Shown here one piece after another: positions 1 through 7,924 of a stretch of 39,148 bases of DNA. The notes beneath the pieces were generated by a model. It searched no databases, had not been told where the DNA came from, and saw nothing but the letters and a program-made list of their open reading frames with translations. The DNA comes from Streptomyces griseus (lineage in GTDB: Bacteria; Bdellovibrionota; Bdellovibrionia; Bdellovibrionales; Bdellovibrionaceae): positions 1 to 39,148 of the forward strand of contig CALQIT020000019.1 of the NCBI GenBank assembly GCA_943330705.2, given 5' to 3'. Numbering within the stretch: position 1 is the first letter of the stretch; every line of letters begins with the position of its first letter. Both the position numbers and the translations under genes were made by a program.

Positions 1-98
1 GCGCCTCAATCTGAATCGTAAAATCGGAATAGGAGTTAGCGCCAAGTTTTTCACTGGTACCATAGAAGTATTCAAAGATTCGGAATAAGGGGTTTGCT

Positions 99-1145
99 AT
101 GCCTACAAATATAAAGAAAATTGTTCTTGTTTTGATTTTGCTTGGAACCACGTCTATTTTCTTTCAAAACTGCAGTGCTCCGATTCATGAAAGCCTGGGT
201 ACTCAAGAGAATCAGTCGTCCTCTCTTCTTGATCCCGTCGTCGAACAACAAGCTTTGGGAATTCTTGCGGCTCGTTGCGCCAGCTGCCACTCTGGAGCCG
301 GGGCCGGCGGCGTCGGTCAAATTTTGGATGTTGCCCACTTGATAGCGACAGGATTGATTGTTCCGGGTGCACCAGGATTGTCGCCAATTATTCTTTCGGA
401 AGAAGCTGGAAGAATGCCGCCTGGCCAACCTCTGAGTGCCGCTGAGCAAGCCACCCTTCGACAATGGGTGGCTGGAAACCCAGTCAGTACTGCTAACCCT
501 GGCGCCATAATTCCCCCAGTTTCAGTTCCGACGACACCGGCGCCACCAACTGTTGTCAGTGGAACCCTGGAGCAAAAAGCCATTACCATTTTGCAAAATG
601 CTTGTTACTCATGCCACGGAACCACGGCAGCCGGAGGCCTGAATCAAATTACTGATGCGGCTTATCTTATAAGCGCTGGCCAAGTTGTTCCCGGAAATGC
701 TTTGGGCTCGAAACTCTATCAACGAATGCTAGGCGGCACTGCCGCTATGCCTTTGCCTATGATGCCACCTGCGGGAAAACTCAATGCTGCAGATCTATCG
801 CTCATTGCTGACTGGATCAATGCTGGTGCGGCGGCCCCAGCTCCTGGAACCACTAGCCCGCCACCGACTCTTCCCCCACTGGCTGCGACTTATGCCAGTA
901 TTCAAGCCAATATTCTTGGCCCCAAGTGTATTGCGTGTCATGGACCAACTCGTGCAGAAAAGGGAGTTCGCTATGACTCGTATACCCTGACGTTAGCTAC
1001 GGTCACAAAGACTCTCCCGTTGAAAAGCCTGCTTTTTACTATATGCGAGTCAGAAACTATGCCACTAAGACCCGCGCCGAAACTTACAGCTAATGAGCTA
1101 ACTGTACTTTCGGCGTGGATCACGGCTGGTGCTGCGAACAATTAA
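99..1145 (+). CDS. Lipoprotein with three c-type heme (CxxCH) domains
   Basis: The product has 348 residues. A short basic N-terminus, a hydrophobic stretch and a lipobox ending FFQNC (Cys25) predict an exported lipoprotein. Three CxxCH heme-attachment motifs lie at residues 60-64, 169-173 and 277-281. Each sits in a roughly 90-residue unit with a following 'MPP' or 'MPL' segment that could supply the distal heme ligand, and the units are joined by Pro/Ala/Thr-rich linkers. This layout resembles planctomycete-type cytochrome c domains. An electron-transfer role at the outer or inner membrane is inferred; the partner is unknown. The start is supported by AAGGGG six bases upstream of the ATG. 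It ends 3 bp from the convergent ahcY stop. The third unit is more divergent than the first two. Confidence 0.85.
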   Translation: MPTNIKKIVLVLILLGTTSIFFQNCSAPIHESLGTQENQSSSLLDPVVEQQALGILAARCASCHSGAGAGGVGQILDVAHLIATGLIVPGAPGLSPIILSEEAGRMPPGQPLSAAEQATLRQWVAGNPVSTANPGAIIPPVSVPTTPAPPTVVSGTLEQKAITILQNACYSCHGTTAAGGLNQITDAAYLISAGQVVPGNALGSKLYQRMLGGTAAMPLPMMPPAGKLNAADLSLIADWINAGAAAPAPGTTSPPPTLPPLAATYASIQANILGPKCIACHGPTRAEKGVRYDSYTLTLATVTKTLPLKSLLFTICESETMPLRPAPKLTANELTVLSAWITAGAANN

Positions 1146-1148
1146 AGA

Positions 1149-2594
1149 CTAGTAGCGATAGTGCTCTGGCTTAAATGGACCGCGCACGTCCAGGCCCAGA
1201 TATTTTGATTGCTTGCCCGAAAGTTTGGTTAGCTTCACACCCAATTTATTTAAGTGCAATGCGGCCACCTTTTCATCAAGATGCTTTGGCAATCGATAAA
1301 CTTCGATTTCTTGGTACTTATCCCGATTGGTGAAAAGCTCGAGCTGAGCCAAAACCTGATTGGTGAAAGAATTCGACATTACAAACGATGGATGTCCAGT
1401 TGCACAACCAAGGTTTACAAGACGTCCCTTAGCCAAAATCACGATTTCGCGACCGTTCTTAAGCGTATGAATGTCCACTTGTGGCTTGATCTCACGCGCT
1501 TTGGAATTCTTATTCAACCAAGCCATATCGATTTCGATATCAAAATGACCGATGTTGCAAACAATGGCGTTGTCTTTCATTTTTGCAAAATGTTTTTCAG
1601 TGATGATGTCGCAGCAACCGGTTGCTGTCACAAAGATGTCGGCTTCAGAGCAGGCTTCTTCCATTGTCGTTACTTCGAACCCTTCCATTGCGGCTTGCAA
1701 AGCGCAGATCGGGTCAATTTCAGTGACCAAAACTCGGGCACCAAAGCCACGCACTGAAAACGCACAACCCTTACCAACATCGCCGTAACCTGCAACGACA
1801 ATTGTTTTTCCCGCAACCATTGTATCGGTGGCGCGCTTAATTCCATCAGCCAAGGATTCGCGGCAACCATATAGGTTATCAAATTTGGATTTCGTGACAG
1901 AATCATTGATGTTGATTGCAGGAACCTTAAGTGTCCCATTTTCTTTCATTTTTACAAGGTTATGAACACCGGTCGTTGTTTCTTCAGAAAGCCCGACAAT
2001 TTTTTTCAACCATTCAGCATAGCGAGGCTCGTGCATCATATTTGTCAGATCGCCACCGTCATCAAGAATTAGATTGTAGCCTTCTTTGCCCCAGCCTTCG
2101 ATGGTTTGTTCGATACACCAATTGAATTCCTCTTCATTTTCACCCTTCCAAGCAAAAACTGGAATTCCAACCGCTGCCATGGCAACTGCTGCGTGATCTT
2201 GAGTTGAAAAAATATTACAAGAAGACCAGCGAATTTTTGCGCCCAGATGAATTAGGGTCTCGATCAAAACCGCCGTTTGAATAGTCATGTGCAAACAACC
2301 CGCAATCCGGGCCCCTTTAAGTGGTTGCTGCTTGCCGAACTCTTTTCGCAAAGCCATCAAACCTGGCATTTCTTTTTCAGCTATCTTAATTTCTTCACGA
2401 CCCCAACGAGCCAGATCCTCGAATTTTTTTGGATTTTCCATGGCCTCAGTGCAAACCCGATAATCCGTGCCCCAAGTGTTATGCTTATCAGCGGTCTGCG
2501 TTTTTGCCTTGCCGTTGCCTTTGTTTTTAGCGGTTGCCGATGGCGCCAAAGAAGTCATTTTGTTCTTGCGGTTCGTGGTCTGTAGAGTTGCCAT
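1149..2594 (-). CDS. ahcY: Adenosylhomocysteinase (S-adenosylhomocysteine hydrolase)
   Basis: This cytosolic NAD-dependent enzyme splits S-adenosylhomocysteine into adenosine and homocysteine, keeping methylation reactions running. The NAD-binding motif GYGDVGKG, the conserved [16 protein letters not shown] segment, [11 protein letters not shown] and the C-terminal FKPEHYRY ending are all present. The open frame extends 24 codons further upstream, but I chose the ATG at 2594 because AAGGA lies six bases before it, giving 481 residues. Even so, the protein begins with an unusual tail of about 40 residues rich in Lys, Asn, Thr and Ala before the catalytic domain starts at 'WGTDYRVC'. map lies 99 bp upstream on the same strand, so co-transcription is possible. 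No SAH riboswitch-like element was recognised in the 5' gap. Confidence 0.96.
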   Translation of the reverse strand: MATLQTTNRKNKMTSLAPSATAKNKGNGKAKTQTADKHNTWGTDYRVCTEAMENPKKFEDLARWGREEIKIAEKEMPGLMALRKEFGKQQPLKGARIAGCLHMTIQTAVLIETLIHLGAKIRWSSCNIFSTQDHAAVAMAAVGIPVFAWKGENEEEFNWCIEQTIEGWGKEGYNLILDDGGDLTNMMHEPRYAEWLKKIVGLSEETTTGVHNLVKMKENGTLKVPAININDSVTKSKFDNLYGCRESLADGIKRATDTMVAGKTIVVAGYGDVGKGCAFSVRGFGARVLVTEIDPICALQAAMEGFEVTTMEEACSEADIFVTATGCCDIITEKHFAKMKDNAIVCNIGHFDIEIDMAWLNKNSKAREIKPQVDIHTLKNGREIVILAKGRLVNLGCATGHPSFVMSNSFTNQVLAQLELFTNRDKYQEIEVYRLPKHLDEKVAALHLNKLGVKLTKLSGKQSKYLGLDVRGPFKPEHYRY

Positions 2595-2692
2595 TTTTTG
2601 TCCTTTTCTATTTTTGCTTATCGTTAAAGTATTATTTCTTTTATTTTTATTCGCTGTCTTGGTCATTGAAGACCTTTCTTTGTCTGAATATT

Positions 2693-3454
2693 TTAGTCCA
2701 ATGTTAAAATTTCATACCCGGTGTCCGTTACTAAAACGGTATGTTCGAATTGGGCCGAAAGTTTTCCATCCGCAGTAAAGTAGTACTTTATGCTCGAATT
2801 GGGAATATCAATCTCTTGAATTGTGGAAACCCCTTCATTAACCATGGGCTCGACGGTAATGCACTGCCAAGGGACAAGCTTCTCGCCCCGACCTTTCTTA
2901 CCAAAAGAAGGGACAAAGGGCTCATCATGGAATTTACGGCCAATCCCGTGTCCTCCAATTTCCCTGACGCAACTATAGCCCCTTCGGGTTACCAGCTTAT
3001 CGATAGCAAACCCGATATCTCCGGTAGTTACGCCCGGTGCAATAACCTCAATGCCCTTGTCCCGTGCCAACAACGCCACTTCAACAAGATCCCGCGCTTT
3101 TTCCGAAACCGAACCGACAAAAAATGTCGCAGAGCAATCACCAAAAAAACCGTCTTTTTCAGAGGTCACGTCGACATTGATAATATCACCATCAAGCAAA
3201 ACTGTGGAATCTGGAACCCCATGGCAAACTACAGCGTTGACGGATGTGCAAATTGTCTTCGGATATCCGTGGTAGCCCAGGCAAGCCGGCCTTGCATTGT
3301 TGGTAAGGGTATAGTCATAGACAAGCTTATCCAACTCATTGGTAGAAATGCCCGGCTTTACATATTGGCCGATGTAATTCAGCGTGCGGGCCGCCAGCCT
3401 GCAGACATATTCCATCTTCTTAATTTCATCTTTGGACAATGGACTGACGGCCAT
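2693..3454 (-). CDS. map: Methionine aminopeptidase, type I
   Basis: The enzyme removes the initiator methionine from nascent proteins. The 253-residue length matches type I bacterial enzymes without an N-terminal zinc finger. Characteristic segments include [16 protein letters not shown], the metal-ligand region 'INVDVT' followed by GDCSATF, the [12 protein letters not shown] block, and a late 'TVEPMV' Glu ligand. The frame opens at a TTG at 3472, but the ATG at 3454 is preferred: AGGG sits seven bases before it, and the first conserved helix ([16 protein letters not shown]) starts soon after. It lies between the terminator of the SWIB gene upstream and ahcY downstream, and may share a transcript with ahcY. 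Confidence 0.95.
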   Translation of the reverse strand: MAVSPLSKDEIKKMEYVCRLAARTLNYIGQYVKPGISTNELDKLVYDYTLTNNARPACLGYHGYPKTICTSVNAVVCHGVPDSTVLLDGDIINVDVTSEKDGFFGDCSATFFVGSVSEKARDLVEVALLARDKGIEVIAPGVTTGDIGFAIDKLVTRRGYSCVREIGGHGIGRKFHDEPFVPSFGKKGRGEKLVPWQCITVEPMVNEGVSTIQEIDIPNSSIKYYFTADGKLSAQFEHTVLVTDTGYEILTLD

Positions 3455-3501
3455 CAGCTTTCCCTTTTTCAAATCAGAAATTTAAGCAAAGGCTAAAACA
3501 C

Positions 3502-3531
3502 AAAAACCCACTCTGCTTTAGAGTGGGTTTT
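3502..3531 (-). terminator. Intrinsic terminator after the SWIB gene
   Basis: A perfect 12-bp stem (3503-3514 with 3520-3531) encloses a 5-nt loop. Read on the minus strand, the distal arm ends in a run of five T. It lies 30 bp beyond the stop of the SWIB gene and ahead of map, so it should separate the two transcripts. Confidence 0.85.
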
Positions 3532-3560
3532 CGCTGAATTTCACTTTAAAAGCAATGGAT

Positions 3561-3941
3561 TTACGAAAGATGTTTAGAAACTATTTTAGTCATTTCAAAC
3601 ATAGAAACTGTGTCTTTACCGAACAACGCCTTCAATTTATCGTCAGCATTGATATTGCGGCGATTTTTAGCATCTTGAAGTTTGTGTTTTTTGATATAAT
3701 CCCAAAGACGCTTAACAACCTGAGTGCGAGGCAAAGTCCCTGCGCCAATAACTGCAGCCAAAACAGGGCTAGGTGTCAACGGTCGCATGAAAGCTAGATT
3801 AGGCTTTCTTTTGGTTGCGGCCTTTTTAGGAGCTGCTTTTTTTGTCGCAGCCTTTTTAGGAGCAGCCTTTTTTGTAGTCGCTTTTTTAGGAGCAGCTTTC
3901 TTAGAAGCAACTTTTTTAGTCGCTTTCTTTGCTTTTGCCAT
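3561..3941 (-). CDS. SWIB-domain protein with histone H1-like Lys/Ala tail
   Basis: The 126-residue protein has two parts. Residues 1-46 are a basic tail built from near-repeats of KKAAPKKA/ATKKAAPKK, similar to bacterial H1-like proteins. Residues from about 48 to 126 form a SWIB/MDM2-type domain, recognisable by RPLTPSPVLAAVIG, the VVKRLWDYIKKHKLQD helix, the DKLKALFG segment and the C-terminal MFEMTKIVSKHL. SWIB domains in bacteria are best known from chlamydiae and some predatory or environmental lineages; DNA or nucleoid binding is inferred from the basic tail. The start has a strong GGAGG three bases before the ATG spacer. The gene is followed by an intrinsic terminator, so it is probably a single-gene unit. 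The exact cellular role cannot be read from sequence. Confidence 0.9.
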   Translation of the reverse strand: MAKAKKATKKVASKKAAPKKATTKKAAPKKAATKKAAPKKAATKRKPNLAFMRPLTPSPVLAAVIGAGTLPRTQVVKRLWDYIKKHKLQDAKNRRNINADDKLKALFGKDTVSMFEMTKIVSKHLS

Positions 3942-4164
3942 TATTCCTCCGAATAGGGTTTCGTCTCGCCTGTCTTCGTGATTTTCCCTGCGAAAACCAC
4001 TTCCGACGCGGCTGTTGTTAAACGCTCAATACAATCTCTTAGCAGGGGCCAGTTTAAACAAGTCTTGCCGTTTGTCCAAAAAAAAACGCATTACTCTCTC
4101 ATTTTTTTGCTCTTTACCTGGGTTTCTCCTATGGTTTTTATAGATTTTTCCACAAAAGCAATAA

Positions 4165-4200
4165 TTTCCCCTCTGAAAAACTCCTTTCTCAGAGGGGAAA
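4165..4200. repeat. Perfect 12-bp inverted repeat with 12-nt loop
   Basis: The arm TTTCCCCTCTGA at 4165-4176 is the exact reverse complement of 4189-4200. Neither side has the long T run of an intrinsic terminator; the minus-strand side has only the mixed tract TTATTGCTTTT. It could be an operator, a weak terminator protecting the SWIB promoter from read-through, or an RNA hairpin in the J-domain leader. Confidence 0.75.
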
Positions 4201-4228
4201 AACAGCTCTTCGACCACTTTTGCAAGTG

Positions 4229-4288
4229 AAAGCCAACGACAAAGCCAACGACAAAGCCAACGACAAAGCCAATGCGAAAGCCAAGAAA
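4229..4288 (+). repeat. 12-bp tandem repeat (aaagccaacgac), three perfect and two degenerate copies
   Basis: Perfect copies lie at 4229-4240, 4241-4252 and 4253-4264; decayed copies follow at 4265-4276 and 4277-4288. The unit length keeps the frame, and if translated in the frame of the downstream J-domain gene it reads as KAND repeats. It is a candidate site for copy-number variation. Confidence 0.85.
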
Positions 4289-4372
4289 ATTGGTGCAAAC
4301 CTGATTTTTCCCCAGCGACAGGTCCTTTTTTGGACTCTCGCAAAGCCGTCTACTTCCGAAAAGTGTATTGAA

Positions 4373-4837
4373 ATGAAACACGACAGATTCGCCGAAATTC
4401 TTTATCGCCAAATAGAAAATCAGGTCCGCCAAGACCTTAGTAAAAACTTTTCTCAGCCTGCGGGCTTCGCATCTGCAATACAAAGCTATCACGAAGACCT
4501 GACCCCCTCTTGCCTTAGCCAATTAGTTGGCGCTGTCGGCAAAGTAGGCCAGAACTCTCGCGCCAAAGCCCAGGTATATCATCAGAATCGGCCCAAGGTG
4601 CAACGCAAGGTCCACACGTTAAGCCAAGCCCAATTGAAAGCCGTGGCCCTGTTCCTCAGACTAGGTCAGGACGTTGGGCAAGCCTTTAATTTAAAGGAAC
4701 TGAAGGCAGCCTTTCGCACACTGGCCCTCAAGACCCACCCGGACCAGGGTGGAGAAAACCAGATTTTCATCGAGCTCAAAGAGGCCTTTAAGCTTCTTAA
4801 GCCGCTGGTTGCTCCCGCTTACTGTAACGGCCGATAA
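4373..4837 (+). CDS. Small protein with C-terminal J domain (DnaJ-like)
   Basis: With the ATG at 4373 the protein has 154 residues. Residues about 104-145 form a truncated J domain: the HPD signature is at 122-124 and is followed by QGGENQ and a helix IELKEAFKLLK, matching helices II-III of DnaJ. J domains stimulate Hsp70 ATPases, so this is presumably a DnaK co-chaperone with a specialised N-terminal region of unknown fold. The frame is open upstream to a TTG at 4220, which would add 51 residues beginning with Lys-Ala-Asn-Asp repeats; neither start has a good ribosome binding site, so the N-terminus is uncertain. The last 19 bp overlap the convergent end of ettA. Confidence 0.75.
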   Translation: MKHDRFAEILYRQIENQVRQDLSKNFSQPAGFASAIQSYHEDLTPSCLSQLVGAVGKVGQNSRAKAQVYHQNRPKVQRKVHTLSQAQLKAVALFLRLGQDVGQAFNLKELKAAFRTLALKTHPDQGGENQIFIELKEAFKLLKPLVAPAYCNGR

Positions 4838-6495
4838 CGAAATTTCTTGGGGTGCTCGGCTTCTGCGCCCAGGCGCTTTTTCCGGTCTTCTTCATACTCA
4901 GAAAAATTTCCTGGGAACACGCGAACTTCACTGTCACCTTCAAAGGCAACAATATGGGTGCAGATCCGATCCAAAAACCAACGGTCATGGGAGATCACCA
5001 CCGCACAGCCACCAAATTCCAAAAGTGCGTCTTCAAGAGCCCGCATCGTATTCACGTCTAAATCATTGGTTGGCTCATCCAGCAAAAGAAGATTCGCACC
5101 GGTTTTCAGCATTTTTGCTAAATTAACCCGATTGCGCTCGCCTCCGGATAAAGTTCCAACCTTTTTCTGTTGATCGGTGCCACTGAAGGCAAACCAAGAC
5201 ACATAAGCTCGGGAATTAACTTCGCGATTTCCAAGTTTAATCGTTTCCTGCCCACCTGATATTTCATCAAAAACTGATTTGTCCGGATTCAGGCCTTCAC
5301 GATTCTGATCGACGTATCCGAGCTTGACGGTTTCGCCGATTTTAACCTCGCCGGCATCTGGCTTTTCTTGTCCGGTAATCATTTTAAAAAGTGTTGTTTT
5401 ACCCGCACCGTTAGGACCAATTATTCCGATAATTCCGCCCTTGGGCAGCGAAAAATTGAGATTCTCATAAAGCAGGTTTTTTCCAAATCCCTTTTTAACG
5501 TCTTTAAATTCCACGACGATATCCCCCAGCCGAGGTCCCGCTGGGATATAAATTTGCATCTCTTGAATCCGATCGGCTGACGGCTCTTTCATCAAGCTTT
5601 CGTAGTTGGAAACCCGGGCCTTGCTCTTTGCCTGCCGGGCCCGAGGCGACATCCGAACCCACTCAAGCTCACGCTCCAAGGTTCGATTGCGACGCTCTTC
5701 AGACTTTTGCTCGATCTGCAGTCTTTTTTCTTTTTGCTCTAACCACGAACTGTAATTTCCCTTCCAGGGAATACCTTCGCCCCGATCAAGCTCCAAAATC
5801 CAACCTGCAACATTATCTAAAAAGTAGCGATCATGGGTTACGGCAATGACCGTTCCAGGAAACTTTGCCAAAAAGTGCTCAAGCCACAGAACGCTTTCGG
5901 CATCTAAATGATTGGTAGGCTCGTCCAACAGCAGAATATCTGGATTCGAAAGCAAAAGACGGGTCAAAGCAACACGCCTTCTTTCCCCACCCGAAAGATG
6001 ATTCACCGGCTGGTCACCCTCTGGGCAATTTAACGCTGTCATCGCTTTTTCAATGACTTGATCCACGTCCCAACCATTCAGGGCTTCAATTTTTTCTTGG
6101 ACCTTCCCCTGCTTTTCAATCATTTTTTCCATTTCATTGGGGTCAAGATCTGGATCATTGAATTTTTCCGAAATCTGATTGAACTCTTTCATCAATCCAG
6201 GAAGTTCGCCCATCCCCGCAAAAATATTATCACGAACGGTGAGGGTCTCATCCAGCTTTGGCTCTTGCTCTAAAAAGCCAACTTTCAGTGCGCGAGCGGG
6301 AAAGGCCTCGCCCAAAAAGTCCTTATCAACGCCTGCCATGATCTTCAGCAAAGAAGATTTCCCGGATCCATTCAAACCAAGAACTCCAATTTTTGCCCCG
6401 TAAAAATAAGACAAATAGATATTCTTCAAAACATATCGAGTTGGCGGATATACTTTACTGACACCCTTCATTGTATAAATAATGTCTTGAGACAT
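4819..6495 (-). CDS. ettA: Energy-dependent translational throttle protein EttA (ABC-F ATPase)
   Basis: The 558-residue protein has two ABC ATPase domains and no membrane segment. The first Walker A is GLNGSGKSS near residue 40, with LSGGERRRVALTRLL and LLLDEPTNHLD; the second is GPNGAGKTT near residue 360, with LSGGERNRVNLAKML and LLLDEPTNDLD. The opening MSQDIIYTMKGVSKVYPP and the full length match EttA rather than other ABC-F members. EttA binds the ribosomal E site and gates the first elongation steps according to ADP/ATP levels. The start has GGAG four bases upstream. It overlaps the convergent J-domain gene by 19 bp at its 3' end and appears monocistronic. Confidence 0.95.
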   Translation of the reverse strand: MSQDIIYTMKGVSKVYPPTRYVLKNIYLSYFYGAKIGVLGLNGSGKSSLLKIMAGVDKDFLGEAFPARALKVGFLEQEPKLDETLTVRDNIFAGMGELPGLMKEFNQISEKFNDPDLDPNEMEKMIEKQGKVQEKIEALNGWDVDQVIEKAMTALNCPEGDQPVNHLSGGERRRVALTRLLLSNPDILLLDEPTNHLDAESVLWLEHFLAKFPGTVIAVTHDRYFLDNVAGWILELDRGEGIPWKGNYSSWLEQKEKRLQIEQKSEERRNRTLERELEWVRMSPRARQAKSKARVSNYESLMKEPSADRIQEMQIYIPAGPRLGDIVVEFKDVKKGFGKNLLYENLNFSLPKGGIIGIIGPNGAGKTTLFKMITGQEKPDAGEVKIGETVKLGYVDQNREGLNPDKSVFDEISGGQETIKLGNREVNSRAYVSWFAFSGTDQQKKVGTLSGGERNRVNLAKMLKTGANLLLLDEPTNDLDVNTMRALEDALLEFGGCAVVISHDRWFLDRICTHIVAFEGDSEVRVFPGNFSEYEEDRKKRLGAEAEHPKKFRYRPLQ

Positions 6496-6668
6496 GGATC
6501 TCCTTTAATATTCTTTAAAGATTCTAGATGTTCTTCTTTTGCGACTAGGAATTTTTCATGCCCCAGCGGCAATGTCAATTTCACGAATGAGATTTCTAAA
6601 ATGAGCTTTGCCTGCTTGTTTAATTTCTTGTCAACGCAGAGGGAACCGCCTACCATCATTTTATCTTC

Positions 6669-6923
6669 ATGAGTAACGACAGCAACATCCGAAACATCCA
6701 ACCTATTTCAGATCTATCCGTGCCTGCGGCCTTGGACTTAAAGCAGTCGCAAAAGCAGAAATGGAATCAGGCCTGCGATGACCTAAAGAATGCAATGAGC
6801 AGCTGGGATGATCTTTCGCTGAATGTCCAAAGGCCCTCGAGTGAAGAGCTGCGAATCCTTGAAATGCGAAGCCTACTTTGTGAACTCAAGACCAAACTTG
6901 ACGAACTCAGTCTTTATCCATAA
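6669..6923 (+). CDS. Small hypothetical protein (84 aa)
   Basis: I do not recognise this protein. It is soluble, acidic to neutral and probably mostly helical, with Leu-rich stretches toward the C-terminus (LRILEMRSLLCELKTKLDELSL) that could form a short coiled coil. It has no signal peptide and no Cys cluster. There is no clear ribosome binding site before the ATG, which lowers confidence. It sits alone between divergent ettA and convergent bolA. Two imperfect copies of 'atccataaccct' overlap and follow its stop codon. Confidence 0.55.
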   Translation: MSNDSNIRNIQPISDLSVPAALDLKQSQKQKWNQACDDLKNAMSSWDDLSLNVQRPSSEELRILEMRSLLCELKTKLDELSLYP

Positions 6924-6939
6924 CCCTAATCCATAACCC

Positions 6940-7257
6940 TTATCCGTGATCGTCGCCTAGACAGGTCGGCGACTTCATCACAAAAGTGTCTTTGACAAGA
7001 TCCCACTCGGCAGGGGCCATCACCCTTTGCGAAAAAGCATGCAGGCCGTTGGCTCGTTCCTCATCAAAAAGGGCTGACACCTGACGCTGTCGATCGACCC
7101 TTGATACGCCTTCAAAGGCTGCGGAAACCAAAACAATTCGAAAGTGAGTCTCAGCACCCTGAGGCCGGTGGTGCTTGTGGCTTTCATTTTCGACCTCTAA
7201 ATAAATGGGCGAAAAATTTTGTTCCAATTTTTTGCGAATTGACGCTTCCAAATTCAT
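6940..7257 (-). CDS. BolA-family protein
   Basis: The 105-residue protein shows the BolA fold signature: an N-terminal helix with a Phe/Leu pattern, ENESHKHHRPQGAETHFRIVLVS, and VDRQRQVSALFDEE, then the family HAFSQRVMAPAEW segment. BolA proteins bind monothiol glutaredoxins and 2Fe-2S clusters or act as transcriptional regulators. The ESHKH histidine is the usual cluster or DNA-contact region. Its ATG overlaps the stop of the upstream gene by 4 bp (ATGA), so it is translationally coupled to the 222-aa gene and, through it, to parA. That linkage is unusual for bolA. Confidence 0.9.
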   Translation of the reverse strand: MNLEASIRKKLEQNFSPIYLEVENESHKHHRPQGAETHFRIVLVSAAFEGVSRVDRQRQVSALFDEERANGLHAFSQRVMAPAEWDLVKDTFVMKSPTCLGDDHG

Positions 7258-7922
7258 TTTTTTATAACCTTTGCGCGCAACTCTTCTATCTTTGTCTTCA
7301 TTTCCCCGACTGTGGCTTGCGCCTTAAGGCCGACTTCAAACGCTTTAAATGCTACCTTTTCGGTCACCGGGCTATTGGCAATTTTCTTTTCAAAGTCCTT
7401 GGCGGCCTGAAGACCTTTTGCCGCAAAATACTGCAGCAGCGGATGTCCAAGGGGCAAACCTTCAAATCGGCCATCATTGACCCAATCCGTGGCGACAGCT
7501 TCGGCGACGGCAAAAGGGCGTGGAAATCTATTTTTAATTAAATCAGAACCTGGAAAAACAATTTTAAATCCTTCTTCAAGCGGGGGCTGACCGGCGCCCT
7601 CTTTTGAGGGCATGGCCTGAGGGACTTCTTCCGTTGCCACTGATTCAGCTTGTATTTGCTCGCCAGTTTCAACATCGACCACGGTTACGTCCTCTTGGCT
7701 TGGTTCAATTATTGTTCGCGCTACTTTTGCAGACTGATCTTCATGTTCTAGATCGCCTCGTCCTGGGCGACGCTTTGCTCGCGGATTTGAATTCGCCGCT
7801 GGCGGAGCCCCGCCCGATTCCGCATTTTGGCTGTTTTCGCTCTTTTTTGTGTTTTCAATATTTTCTGATTTTTCGATATTTTCTTTTTTTGCTTTTTTAT
7901 CGAAGTCCTTAATTGATGGCAT
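7254..7922 (-). CDS. Unknown protein in the parA-bolA operon
   Basis: I do not recognise a family. The 222-residue protein has a low-complexity N-terminus (about residues 1-50) rich in Lys, Glu, Asn and Ser with repeated KSENxxN motifs, a basic patch RAKRRPGRGD, an acidic middle, and a more ordered C-terminal half from about residue 120. It ends in a probable coiled coil (VGEMKTKIEELRAKVIKK). Its position directly after a ParA ATPase, 2 bp from its stop, makes it a candidate ParA partner in place of ParB, but no ParB helix-turn-helix or CTPase motif is visible. A GGGGG run just upstream of the ATG serves as ribosome binding site. It overlaps bolA by 4 bp. Confidence 0.8.
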   Translation of the reverse strand: MPSIKDFDKKAKKENIEKSENIENTKKSENSQNAESGGAPPAANSNPRAKRRPGRGDLEHEDQSAKVARTIIEPSQEDVTVVDVETGEQIQAESVATEEVPQAMPSKEGAGQPPLEEGFKIVFPGSDLIKNRFPRPFAVAEAVATDWVNDGRFEGLPLGHPLLQYFAAKGLQAAKDFEKKIANSPVTEKVAFKAFEVGLKAQATVGEMKTKIEELRAKVIKK

Positions 7923-7924
7923 AC

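Larger units (their letters stand above)
3942..4372. other. 431-bp non-coding or weakly coding gap upstream of the J-domain gene
   Basis: This lies between the divergent SWIB gene and the preferred start of the J-domain gene. It holds a 12-bp inverted repeat (4165-4200), a 12-bp tandem repeat (4229-4288) and an open frame from a TTG at 4220 that runs into the J-domain gene. I see no RNA gene or clear promoter in it. Confidence 0.6.

Noticed and set aside
1-98. End of another gene at the left edge
   Set aside because: No frame in these 98 bases can be tied to a known protein or a start signal; only the ribosome binding site of the cytochrome gene is supportable.
2595-2692. SAH or SAM riboswitch before ahcY
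   Set aside because: The AT-rich leader shows none of the conserved stems or the GC-rich core of these riboswitches.
3724-3981. Plus-strand frame encoding an Ala/Phe-rich hydrophobic repeat protein
   Set aside because: It is the antisense reading of the Lys/Ala repeats of the SWIB gene, which has a strong ribosome binding site and domain match.
4026-4343. Minus-strand frame with LCRWLCRW repeats
   Set aside because: It comes from the 12-bp tandem repeat read in reverse; no start signal or homology supports it.
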